64,000 bases of DNA from Mesorhizobium sp. ES1-4 (lineage in GTDB: Bacteria > Pseudomonadota > Alphaproteobacteria > Rhizobiales > Rhizobiaceae): assembly GCF_020164745.1 (NCBI RefSeq), contig NZ_JAIUGV010000004.1, forward strand, positions 248,001 through 312,000, written 5' to 3'. The notes under the pieces were generated by a model. It saw nothing but the letters and a program-made list of their open reading frames with translations, had not been told where the DNA came from and searched no databases. Each line of letters begins with the position of its first letter. Positions within the stretch are counted from its first letter, which is position 1. The position numbers and the translations under genes are program-made. Positions 37,916-45,813 of this stretch are shown piece by piece.

Positions 37916-38680
37916 GTGCTGGACAGGCTCGCGGAGTTCTTCGTCTTCGGTTTCGTGCCTCTGGTGGTCGGCATCCTCGCAGTGCCGGAACTCTCCGTTG
38001 CCGCGGAAAAGGCCGTCACGGGGGAGGTGATCTATCGCGAGCGCATCGCATTGCCCCCTAGCGCCGTGCTCTCCGTGGAGCTTGCCGATATCTCGTTGGC
38101 CGACGCGCCCGCCAAGATCATCGGGCAGCAGAAGATCAAGCCCGCCGGCCAGGTGCCGATCGGCTTCGAGATAAAATTCGACCCCTCTGTCATCCGGCCG
38201 CGGATGACCTACGCACTGCAGGCCCGGATCACCGTGGACGGAAGGCTGCTGTTCATATCCGATGTGCGCCATCAGCTCGATCCGCTGACGGACGCGCCGC
38301 AGACAATCATGTTGAAGATGGTCGCACCCGGCAAGGAGCCAGCGGCTTCCGTCTTTGATCAGCTCTGGGTCGTCGACTATGTCGATGGCGTGGGCGCCAT
38401 CACCGCGCCGCAGGCGACCTTCAGGGTCAGCGAGGCTGGCAAGGCCGGTGGCAGCGGCCCCTGCAACACCTATTTTGCCACGGCGAAGCTCGAGGGCCAG
38501 GCGATCGCGATCGGCGATATCGGTTCGACCTACAAAGCCTGCGCGCCCGATGTGATGGCCGAGGAAAAAGCCTTGTTCGATGCATTGGCCAAGGCGGCGT
38601 CATACATTGTCGATGCCGGCAAGTTCACCCTATCGGACAGGGATGGCCGCGAAATCCTGCGCTTCAGCGCCGCGAGCTGA
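37916..38680 (+). CDS. secreted YbaY-like plus META-domain protein
   Basis: This 254-residue protein has a GTG start preceded by AAGGGAGAA and a signal peptide (about 1-33). The YbaY/YscW-like domain has VTGEVIYRERIALPPSAVL, VPIGFEIKFDP and ISDVRHQL. The C-terminal part resembles the META/HslJ domain: a Gly-rich GGSGPCNTYFATAKLEG, a TYKACAPDVMAEEKALFDAL stretch and FTLSDRDGREILRF. Both domain types occur in envelope stress-related proteins of unknown mechanism. The gene follows moaE but probably has its own transcript. Confidence 0.78.
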   Translation: MLDRLAEFFVFGFVPLVVGILAVPELSVAAEKAVTGEVIYRERIALPPSAVLSVELADISLADAPAKIIGQQKIKPAGQVPIGFEIKFDPSVIRPRMTYALQARITVDGRLLFISDVRHQLDPLTDAPQTIMLKMVAPGKEPAASVFDQLWVVDYVDGVGAITAPQATFRVSEAGKAGGSGPCNTYFATAKLEGQAIAIGDIGSTYKACAPDVMAEEKALFDALAKAASYIVDAGKFTLSDRDGREILRFSAAS

Positions 38681-38688
38681 GCAATTTC

Positions 38689-38722
38689 AGGGAAAGTGTG
38701 AAGCGGTTCCCCAGGAAAACCT
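38689..38722. repeat. partial copy of the dispersed hairpin element
   Basis: The core aaagtgtgaagcggtt at 38694-38709 corresponds to the centre of the elements near 36.2 and 56.7 kb. The outer arms are degraded. Confidence 0.4.
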
Positions 38723-38724
38723 TT

Positions 38725-39351
38725 TCACGCCTTTCGCGGAACCGCCGTAGGCGACGGGGCAAAGATGGCGCCGTAGTGGTAAGGCGGCACGTCAACCATT
38801 TCAGCCAGCCTGAAGCCGGCCGGCTCGACGGCCGCAATGGTCTGTTCCGGCGACAGTCTCAACTCGGTCTTCGGTCCGCGAGGCTCGCCCAGCACCACCG
38901 TTCGCTCGCGCGGCGTCTGATGCCAGTTCACAATGGCAAAACGGCCTGACGGGCCAAGCGCCGCACGTGCCGCGCGGGCCAGGCGGAGCTGATCGGGAAC
39001 ACCATGAAAGGCGTTTGCCATGAAGATGAAGTCGGCGGGTCGGGCCGCCAGGCTGGCAAGCTCATAGGCGTCGCCCGCCACGAAGTCGCAATTCGACAGG
39101 CCATTTTCAGTCAGGCGCCGGCGCGCGAACTCGAGCAAATCGGCGTCGATATCGATGGCGGTGACATGACGCGCGATCCGGGCAATCTGCAACGTGAACC
39201 AGCCATCGCCGGAGCAGAGGTCGATCACCTCCATACCCGGCTTGATCCCTGCGGCCGCAAGCACTGTCGCCGGGTCTGGCCACAGCACCTCCCACCATCC
39301 GCTGGTCGGCATATCGGTGCCCTGGAAGAACCCTGGAATGCCGCTGGTCAT
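38725..39351 (-). CDS. class I SAM-dependent methyltransferase
   Basis: This 208-residue protein has SAM motif VIDLCSGDGWFT at about 41-52, DIDADLLEFARRRL for motif II and DFIFMANAFHGVPD for motif IV. The start at 39351 (MTSGIPGFFQG) is chosen for domain fit. The substrate is unknown. It lies 3' to ndk on the same strand, beyond a terminator. Confidence 0.82.
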   Translation of the reverse strand: MTSGIPGFFQGTDMPTSGWWEVLWPDPATVLAAAGIKPGMEVIDLCSGDGWFTLQIARIARHVTAIDIDADLLEFARRRLTENGLSNCDFVAGDAYELASLAARPADFIFMANAFHGVPDQLRLARAARAALGPSGRFAIVNWHQTPRERTVVLGEPRGPKTELRLSPEQTIAAVEPAGFRLAEMVDVPPYHYGAIFAPSPTAVPRKA

Positions 39352-39476
39352 GGTTGGCTCGACTCCATCTCGACGGCGCTCCGCGCCCGGTCCATTCACG
39401 TATCTCGTATTTCGCGGGACTTCCTGCGGCTCGCTTCATATGAGATGCCGTAGAGCTTGAGACCACGTCCCATACG

Positions 39477-39507
39477 AAGAAAGGCCGGCATTTCGCCGGC
39501 CTTTCTT
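39477..39507 (-). terminator. terminator of ndk
   Basis: Perfect 13-bp arms (39477-39489 and 39495-39507) enclose a 5-nt loop, with T-rich ends. It lies 25 bases past the ndk stop on the minus strand. Confidence 0.85.
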
Positions 39508-39531
39508 GAATGCGAGGTGTGGATTGGCGGC

Positions 39532-39954
<423 letters not shown>

Positions 39955-39993
39955 GGGTCGTCCTTGTCTGAAATGGAATGGAGAGTGGCGGGC

Positions 39994-40022
39994 TCTATAC
40001 AAGCCGCCCGGCCCATTGCCAA
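39994..40022 (-). promoter_or_regulatory. putative sigma-70 promoter of ndk
   Basis: On the minus strand TTGGCA (40017-40022) and TATAGA (39994-39999) are separated by exactly 17 bases. They lie about 40 bases upstream of the ndk ATG. Confidence 0.65.
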
Positions 40023-40228
40023 GGGGGTGAGGAGCGGTCCGCGAGGCGGACGGAAAGCCAATTGCTTGGCTTTCCGGGCGACGAACGCACGGAGCGATAG
40101 CTGAGGCCGGCGGCCCGCGCTTCCGTGGCCGGCCGGCCCGGGGCTAGATCAGATGGCTGTAATGTAACGCTTTGCTTGCTATAGTCGTGCGTCGGCGCCG
40201 CGCTGAAGTCGGTCCGAATGGAGACAAC

Positions 40229-40501
40229 ATGACCATGACAGACGATCGTCAGGAGCGCATTCGTAACCGGGCACATCAGATCTGGCAGGAACAAGGGCAA
40301 CCGGCCGGTCAGCATGAACGCCACTGGCACCAGGCGGCGGCCGACGTCGATCGAGAGGACGCGGGGGGGCCGTCGGCGGACAAGAAGCCAGCCAAGAAGG
40401 CATCTGGTGCTGGCAAGGCAAAAGCCGCCCCCAAGGAAGAAAAGGCCGCCGCGAAAGCCAGCAAGCCGAAGAACGGCAAGCCAAAGAAGTCGGCAAAGTA
40501 G
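40229..40501 (+). CDS. DUF2934 protein with Lys/Ala-rich tail
   Basis: This 90-residue protein has the N-terminal DUF2934 core RIRNRAHQIWQEQGQPAGQH then HWHQA. The second half is a Lys/Ala-rich tail much like the histone-like protein at 30.7 kb. A DNA- or RNA-binding role is inferred from the tail only. ATG 40229 follows GGAGACAAC. Confidence 0.82.
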   Translation: MTMTDDRQERIRNRAHQIWQEQGQPAGQHERHWHQAAADVDREDAGGPSADKKPAKKASGAGKAKAAPKEEKAAAKASKPKNGKPKKSAK

Positions 40502-40580
40502 GGCCTGTTCCGCCGCTGATTGTCGCAACGGGTTGACGGCGCTCGAACTGCCTTGCGGACAGGCGGGTCTTCGCGCCCCG

Positions 40581-41273
40581 TCACGCTGCCGCCGCAACCT
40601 TTCGTCCCAGCCCGCCATGCAGGTCGAGGCAGCGGGTGAACCACCGCGCCACCGCGTCGCCGTCTTCGAGCAACTTGTAAGGCGATGCGATGCGCGCCCA
40701 TTGCAGCGCGCCGAAGACGATATAGTCGGCAAACAGCGGCGAGGCGCCGCCGATGAATGGCTGGTAGCTCAACATGGAGCGCAGCGGCTCCAGCGTTGCC
40801 CGGAAAGTTGCCAGGCCGGCGTCGCGTGCGGCAACGACGTCCTCCAGCCGCTTGCCGAAGCGCTGCTCCCGGCTCTTGCGGAAATAGGAGGCGTTCTCCT
40901 CGTCTTGCATGGCATGAAGGTCGACGAGCGCCGCGGTGGTGACATAAGGGTGGATGGTCGATTGCGACCAGCGCTCGATGAAGCGCGCCATCGCCTTGCC
41001 GCCCTCGCCGCCAAACAGCGTCGGGCGATCCGGATAGGCCTCCTCGAGATAGAGCGCTATCGCGAAGGAATCGGTGACGACCTTGTCTCCATCGCGGATG
41101 ACCGGCACGGTTTTCGAAAAACCGCCTTCAATGGCCGGCACTTCGAGAAAACGCGTCGGCGCGGTCGAGAATTCAAGTCCCTTGTGGGCCAGCGCCATCG
41201 TTGCCTTCCAGCAATGCGGACTGAACGGGCGGCTCTCATTATGTCCAACCAGATCGTAAAGCAGAATGGTCAT
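40581..41273 (-). CDS. glutathione S-transferase family protein
   Basis: This 230-residue protein has a thioredoxin-like domain (MTILLYDLVGHNESRPFSPH, then TVPVIRDGDKVVTDSFAIALYLEE) and a helical C-terminal domain with ADYIVFGALQW. It resembles the GST subgroup seen beside aromatic-degradation or stress genes. No substrate can be assigned. It is divergent from the DinB-family gene. Confidence 0.88.
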   Translation of the reverse strand: MTILLYDLVGHNESRPFSPHCWKATMALAHKGLEFSTAPTRFLEVPAIEGGFSKTVPVIRDGDKVVTDSFAIALYLEEAYPDRPTLFGGEGGKAMARFIERWSQSTIHPYVTTAALVDLHAMQDEENASYFRKSREQRFGKRLEDVVAARDAGLATFRATLEPLRSMLSYQPFIGGASPLFADYIVFGALQWARIASPYKLLEDGDAVARWFTRCLDLHGGLGRKVAAAA

Positions 41274-41340
41274 TGGCGTCGGCCCCTTTGCGGTCTAGGT
41301 ATCACTCCCGAAACCCGAAACGGGCGCGGCGGGAGAAAAG

Positions 41341-41853
41341 ATGAAACAGCACTTCATGATGTTTGCGGCTTACAATCAATGGGCCAATGGCCGCATCTAT
41401 GATGCCGCCGCCGATCTCGACGAAGAGGAATTCAATCGCGATGTGGGCGCTTTCTTCGGCTCACTGATGGGCACGCTCAATCATCTGCTGGCCGCCGATC
41501 GCATCTGGATGAAGCGCTTCACCGGCGAGGGCGACGCGCCGACGGCGCTGGACACCATACTGCACCGGGCCTTGCCCGTCCTGAGGACCGCGCGCGAGGC
41601 CGAGGACCGGCGGATCGTCGACTGGCTCGCCGGCTTGGGCGACAAGGCGCTGTCGGGCCGCTTCACCTACATGACGGTTTCGGACATGCGCACCGTCTCT
41701 CAGCGCCTGGCGCCGGCGCTGGCTCATGTCTTCAACCACCAGACCCATCACCGCGGCCAGGCGCATATGATCCTGACGGTTCTGGGCCGTCCTTCCGTGC
41801 CCCTCGATCTGGTGCATTTCCAGCGCACCGAGGAAGGAAGGGCCTTCGCCTGA
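41341..41853 (+). CDS. DinB family protein
   Basis: This 170-residue four-helix bundle has the metal-binding histidines expected of DinB/YfiT-like proteins: MGTLNHLLAADRIWM near residue 50 and HVFNHQTHHRGQ near residue 135. It opens MKQHFMMFAAYNQWANGRIY, typical of the damage-inducible DinB group, possibly thiol-dependent transferases. The actual reaction is unknown. Confidence 0.9.
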   Translation: MKQHFMMFAAYNQWANGRIYDAAADLDEEEFNRDVGAFFGSLMGTLNHLLAADRIWMKRFTGEGDAPTALDTILHRALPVLRTAREAEDRRIVDWLAGLGDKALSGRFTYMTVSDMRTVSQRLAPALAHVFNHQTHHRGQAHMILTVLGRPSVPLDLVHFQRTEEGRAFA

Positions 41854-41990
41854 TCCAGATCGTTTCGTTAGTCGAGGACGAGCGGTTCGCGCGGACTATC
41901 GCAGCATTTTTTGCCGTAGCATCGCTTTTACATCAGGCCACTCGGATGATCCCTGATTTCTCTTGCCCGCGGTCATTGAACGACAAAATC

Positions 41991-42950
41991 TCAGACAGCC
42001 TCGGAAACCAAGTCCCTGACTTCGCTGTCCAACTGGCGTTGCGTCAGGGCCGCCTCCGTCATCACCCATTGCTTGAACAGCAGCATCTTGCGTGCCGCAA
42101 GGTTCTTGCGGGGCGAGACGAAGTACCAGCCGGCCGTGTTTGGATGATGAACGGCAAAGGGAGCGACCAGCTTCTCGGCGCGGATATCGCTGGCCATATA
42201 GGCGCGGTTGGCAACGGCAAAACCCATTCCGGAGTTCGCCGCTTCGTAGGACATCATGCACGAGTCAAAATAGATGCTTTTGGTCTCGCTGAGCACAAAA
42301 CTGGCGCCGGCGAAACCAAGCCAGGATTGCCAGTTCTGGGTGCAGGTATCGGAATGCAGCAGCGTGAAGAGCCGGAGGTCGTCCGGTGTCACCTTTGACA
42401 TTGGTTTATCGCCGAGAACCTCAAGGAACAGCTTGCGGCTGCACACCGGTGTCAGGTCTTCGCGAAACAGCAGGTCCGATGGCAGTCCGTTGAAGTGGCC
42501 GTCGCCATAGCGGATTTCGAGATCGAATTCGGAAGTCGTGAACTCATGCGTCGCGTACGAGGTCGAGACCCGCATCACGATATCGGGGTGCTGGCGCTGG
42601 AACAGCGGCAGGCGCGGAAACAGCCAGCGCGCGGCAAAGGTCGGCAGCACGGAAATCTTCAGGACATGTTCCTGTGATTGCCCGGTCGCCTCCATGCTGG
42701 CGGCGACGATCCGCTCCAGCGCCTCGCGGACGCGCGAGACATAGGTCTCGCCCTCCGGCGTCAGCGACACCGCATTACCGCCGCGCTGGAAAATCTTGAA
42801 GCGCAGCTGGTCCTCCAGGCTCTTGACGCGCTGGCTCACCGCCGAAGCGGTGATGAACTGCTCTTCACCGGCACGCGTGAAATTGCCGTGCCTCGCAGCA
42901 CTCTCCACGATTTTCAGCGAATTGAGGTTGACCTGACTGAGCAGACGCAC
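41991..42950 (-). CDS. LysR family transcriptional regulator (GcvA-like)
   Basis: This 319-residue protein has an N-terminal helix-turn-helix (NSLKIVESAARHGNFTRAGE, then ITASAVSQRVKSLEDQLRFKIFQR, residues about 10-55) and a periplasmic-binding-like effector domain. It is divergent from the oxygenase-EamA cassette, with a 111-base intergenic region carrying a TAGCAC/GTGCTA inverted repeat. It is therefore the likely activator of that cassette. Confidence 0.92.
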   Translation of the reverse strand: MRLLSQVNLNSLKIVESAARHGNFTRAGEEQFITASAVSQRVKSLEDQLRFKIFQRGGNAVSLTPEGETYVSRVREALERIVAASMEATGQSQEHVLKISVLPTFAARWLFPRLPLFQRQHPDIVMRVSTSYATHEFTTSEFDLEIRYGDGHFNGLPSDLLFREDLTPVCSRKLFLEVLGDKPMSKVTPDDLRLFTLLHSDTCTQNWQSWLGFAGASFVLSETKSIYFDSCMMSYEAANSGMGFAVANRAYMASDIRAEKLVAPFAVHHPNTAGWYFVSPRKNLAARKMLLFKQWVMTEAALTQRQLDSEVRDLVSEAV

Positions 42951-42978
42951 GGGTTTCGACCTTAAGCTGGGCTTACGG

Positions 42979-43013
42979 TAGCACTAGCATTCCTAATTTT
43001 ACAGGGGGTGCTA
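42979..43013. promoter_or_regulatory. candidate LysR-binding inverted repeat
   Basis: Perfect 6-bp arms tagcac (42979-42984) and gtgcta (43008-43013) lie in the lysR/oxygenase divergent promoter region, in AT-rich DNA. Confidence 0.4.
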
Positions 43014-43061
43014 ATTTAATCGACTGTTAACCAAGTGTTTGCCCCCACTTGGAGAAGTACA

Positions 43062-43895
43062 ATGAACGCACATACGATACCCGAATTGCGCTATGCGATG
43101 AGCCGCGAGGCCATCATCGGCCACGAAACCGCCTGGAAAGTGTCGAGCTTCGGCGTTGCGCAGTATCTGCATGGCTACGATCCGGCACTGCTTGCCGCGA
43201 TCGAGGAGGCCGCCCTGAAGCTCAAGGCCAGCCATGCGGTGCACAAGCACCTCGACCTGACCTTCATCACCGGCGCCGACCGTTTCATCCCTGAAATCAA
43301 GGAGTTGCTGAACGACACGCTGCGCCTTGAGCGGCTGTCCGACATGATGGGCACGAAGCTTGAGCCCTATCCGCTGTCGATCGTCGGTTCGACCGTCACA
43401 TTCATGAATCCCAGGGATGGCGCCGTCGAATGGCATTGCGACGGCGTTCCGGTGACCGAACTCATTCCGCTGTCGATCAGCGATCCGCTGGTCGGCGGCC
43501 ATCTCGAAATCTATTGTGACGATTCCGAGACCGGCCGCGCCATTCTCGAGTCCGGCCGCGAGATCCCGCGCAACCGCGTCATGCGAATCGATCACAAGAT
43601 GAACTACGCCACGCTCGGGCAGTTCCTCGGCGTCCTGCATCGCACGGCGCCGATCCAGTTCGGCGAGCGCGTCACCCTGGTGCTCAACCAGCGCTCCGTG
43701 GCCAAGCCCTATGTTGATGACAACAGGATGTTCTATCTTGCCGCCGACAACGATCACGACCGGGAGTGGGTCAACGAGCTGGCCGAGGACGTGTGGATCA
43801 ACCAGCTACCGGCCTATCGCCGGTTCGAGGCGGAACATCCGACGCCGGCCCCCGCCGAAGCGCCGGTTCCGGGTGGAGCCAGGGAATCATGGTAG
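43062..43895 (+). CDS. putative Fe(II)/2-oxoglutarate-dependent oxygenase
   Basis: This 277-residue protein shows a facial-triad pattern H-x-D (WHCDG, about H125/D127) and a distal histidine (LGVLHRT, about H193). An arginine ten residues on (GERVTL, about R203) suits 2-oxoglutarate binding. The spacing fits non-heme Fe(II) dioxygenases, but no named subfamily was recognised and the substrate is unknown. The ATG follows TTGGAGAAGTAC. It is divergent from a LysR gene and followed by an EamA exporter, a layout suited to modifying and exporting a small metabolite such as an amino acid. Confidence 0.6.
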   Translation: MNAHTIPELRYAMSREAIIGHETAWKVSSFGVAQYLHGYDPALLAAIEEAALKLKASHAVHKHLDLTFITGADRFIPEIKELLNDTLRLERLSDMMGTKLEPYPLSIVGSTVTFMNPRDGAVEWHCDGVPVTELIPLSISDPLVGGHLEIYCDDSETGRAILESGREIPRNRVMRIDHKMNYATLGQFLGVLHRTAPIQFGERVTLVLNQRSVAKPYVDDNRMFYLAADNDHDREWVNELAEDVWINQLPAYRRFEAEHPTPAPAEAPVPGGARESW

Positions 43896-43900
43896 CGACC

Positions 43901-43943
43901 CATGATCCCAAAAAGCGGAAACCGATTTTCGGACAGGATCATG
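43901..43943. repeat. palindromic intergenic element overlapping the EamA start
   Basis: Outer arms catgatcc (43901-43908) and ggatcatg (43936-43943) enclose a core with aaaaagcgg and gattttcgg. The right arm contains the ATG at 43941 used for the EamA gene. Confidence 0.8.
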
Positions 43944-44867
43944 GTCGAACGCGGGGATAGAGCGCCGTGCCGATTCCATCGGCATGGATCAAGCTCGGTG
44001 TCGGCGCTGGTCTTCGCTACCGGCGCGGTAGCGTTGTGGTCGACAAATGCGCTGGTCGGAAAATCACTGCTGGCCGGTCACCCGGTGTCGCAGGTGCAGT
44101 TCCTGCAATTTGCAGGGGCCGCATTGGTCTTCGCGGCCATCCGGTTGATGGGTCGCCAGAAAGCCGCGGCGGCCACGGCAAGCACCGCGCTGGTGCCGCT
44201 CGCGGTCGGCTTCATCGGTCTGGTCGGCACCATGGTGCTGCAATATATCGCCTTTGCCTCGATGCCGGTGATCGAAGCCAATCTCGTGGCCTACACCTGG
44301 CCCCTGATGGTCGCCGCGGCGGTGATCGCCTTCGAAAATCCCCGGCGTCCGGCTCTGCTGGGTCTTGCCGCGGCCCTCGGCTTCGTCGGTGTCGCGCTGG
44401 TGATTTCGGGAGGACGTGACCACACCTGGTTCGAGGGTGATCTCACCGGCTATTTGGCTGCATTCGGGTCAGCGCTGTGCATGGCGTTCTATTCGGTGAT
44501 GGTGGGACGGCTCACCACTTCGCCGGACCGCCTGTTGCTGCCCTCGTCGCTGGTTGGCGTCGCCTTGACACTCTTATGGTCCGCTCGCGAAGGCGTCGCC
44601 TGGCCGACCGGTGTGGATCTGGCCCTTGGGCTCTATCTCGGCGCCGGCCCGATGGGGCTGGGTTATTACTTCTGGTCGCGGGCCTTGAAGCTTGGGGGCA
44701 GCGGCAAGGTGGCCGTGGTCGCCTATCTCACACCGATTGCCTCGACGCTGCTGCTGACCTTGTCCGGTGAACGGCTGACGACGATCGGCATTGCCGGAGC
44801 CGTGCTCGTGATTGGCAGTTGTGTCGCTGTCGGCCTGGAACGTTCGGAGGTGCAAGACTATGTTTGA
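43941..44867 (+). CDS. EamA family (DMT superfamily) transporter
   Basis: This protein of about 308 residues has ten predicted membrane helices and two EamA repeats. The first begins ALVFATGAVALWSTNALVGK. The second ends GYYFWSRALKLGGSGKVAVVAYLTPI, typical of the amino-acid/metabolite exporter group. ATG 43941 lies in a palindromic element with AGGATC just before it; a GTG at 43998 is an alternative. It follows the oxygenase by 45 bases and overlaps the next small gene by 8, so the three are probably one transcript. Confidence 0.88.
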   Translation: MVERGDRAPCRFHRHGSSSVSALVFATGAVALWSTNALVGKSLLAGHPVSQVQFLQFAGAALVFAAIRLMGRQKAAAATASTALVPLAVGFIGLVGTMVLQYIAFASMPVIEANLVAYTWPLMVAAAVIAFENPRRPALLGLAAALGFVGVALVISGGRDHTWFEGDLTGYLAAFGSALCMAFYSVMVGRLTTSPDRLLLPSSLVGVALTLLWSAREGVAWPTGVDLALGLYLGAGPMGLGYYFWSRALKLGGSGKVAVVAYLTPIASTLLLTLSGERLTTIGIAGAVLVIGSCVAVGLERSEVQDYV

Positions 44868-45063
44868 CGACAATGAACGTCTCGCCAGGCAGGAAGCGGA
44901 CTGGCTCATCAAGGAATTCGGCGCCGAGGCGCCACTTTACGCCGCGATGAGGGCCGAAAAGGCGATTGAGCGGAAGGATTTCGGGCGTTGCGCCCGTTGG
45001 AGGCGTATTCTTGAGATATTGGCTGATGGCCGCACAGCCAAGTCTGCCGCTTCCAAGTATTAG
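44860..45063 (+). CDS. small hypothetical protein
   Basis: This 67-residue charged, helical protein (MFDDNERLARQEADWLIKEF, then RAEKAIERKDFGRCARWRRI) has no family that I can name. Its start overlaps the EamA stop by eight bases. Codon use resembles its neighbours. It is likely real and translationally coupled. Confidence 0.65.
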   Translation: MFDDNERLARQEADWLIKEFGAEAPLYAAMRAEKAIERKDFGRCARWRRILEILADGRTAKSAASKY

Positions 45064-45215
45064 ATTTTCTAAATTGCGCGACGTCGATTTTCCATAAAAA
45101 TATTTAGTGTCAAGTCTTGATTCGTTTTGGAACTTGGCGGTCCGTTGGGGGACGCGGTTAAAGCGATACATCGGCAAAAGTCTTCTCTGGGGTAGAGGAC
45201 TTCGTCGCAAATAGG
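45064..45215 (+). promoter_or_regulatory. AT-rich mucR upstream region
   Basis: An AT-rich patch with several TpA steps lies at 45064-45115, just upstream of mucR. MucR/Ros proteins bind AT-rich DNA and repress their own genes, so this is a likely autoregulatory site. Confidence 0.4.
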
Positions 45216-45677
45216 ATGAAAGAATTGTCAAATATCGAGGATAAGACCGTTATAGAGCTAACGGCCGATATTGTCTCGGCCTATGTCGGCAACAATCCGC
45301 TTCCGGCCTCCGGCCTGCCTGACCTGATTGCCAGCGTCAGCGCCTCGGTCCGCAAGCTGGCTGGTGCGGCTGTCGTCGAAAGCCCAAGCCTGGTTCCGGC
45401 CGTAAATCCGAAGAAGTCGGTGTTTCCCGACTACATCATCTGCCTGGAGGACGGAAAGAAGTTCAAGTCGCTCAAGCGGCACCTCAGGACAGACTACGGT
45501 TTGAGCCCGGACGACTATCGGGCCAAATGGGGCCTGCCGCCGGACTATCCGATGGTCGCCCCGAATTACTCGGCGACCCGGTCGGCGCTGGCGAAATCGA
45601 CGGGACTTGGCCGTAAGCCGGCCGCTGCGCCGGCAGTCGTGGCCAAGGCGACAAAGCGTGGCAAGGCCACAGCCTGA
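45216..45677 (+). CDS. MucR/Ros family transcriptional regulator with altered zinc ligands
   Basis: This 153-residue regulator has the Ros/MucR fold: VFPDYIICLEDGKKFKSLKRHL (about 69-90), then YGLSPDDYRAKWGLPPDYPM. MucR controls exopolysaccharide and symbiosis genes in rhizobia. In classical Ros the finger reads CLECG and LKRHLTTHH. Here the second Cys is Asp (CLEDG) and the second His lies in a changed T-D-Y-G segment. Zinc binding may thus be lost or altered, as reported for several M. loti family members. The C-terminus is Lys/Ala-rich. Confidence 0.92.
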   Translation: MKELSNIEDKTVIELTADIVSAYVGNNPLPASGLPDLIASVSASVRKLAGAAVVESPSLVPAVNPKKSVFPDYIICLEDGKKFKSLKRHLRTDYGLSPDDYRAKWGLPPDYPMVAPNYSATRSALAKSTGLGRKPAAAPAVVAKATKRGKATA

Positions 45678-45813
45678 GGCCTTGCCGGCCGGTATGGCAG
45701 GCCGCTGATCGGCTGCTCTGACGGCGCGTTGCAGGCGCCATTTCCGGACCTTGCGCGGCCAACTGGCCCGCAAGGTCTTGCGAAGCGTTGATGTCCAGTG
45801 CAAAAGCGCGGCC

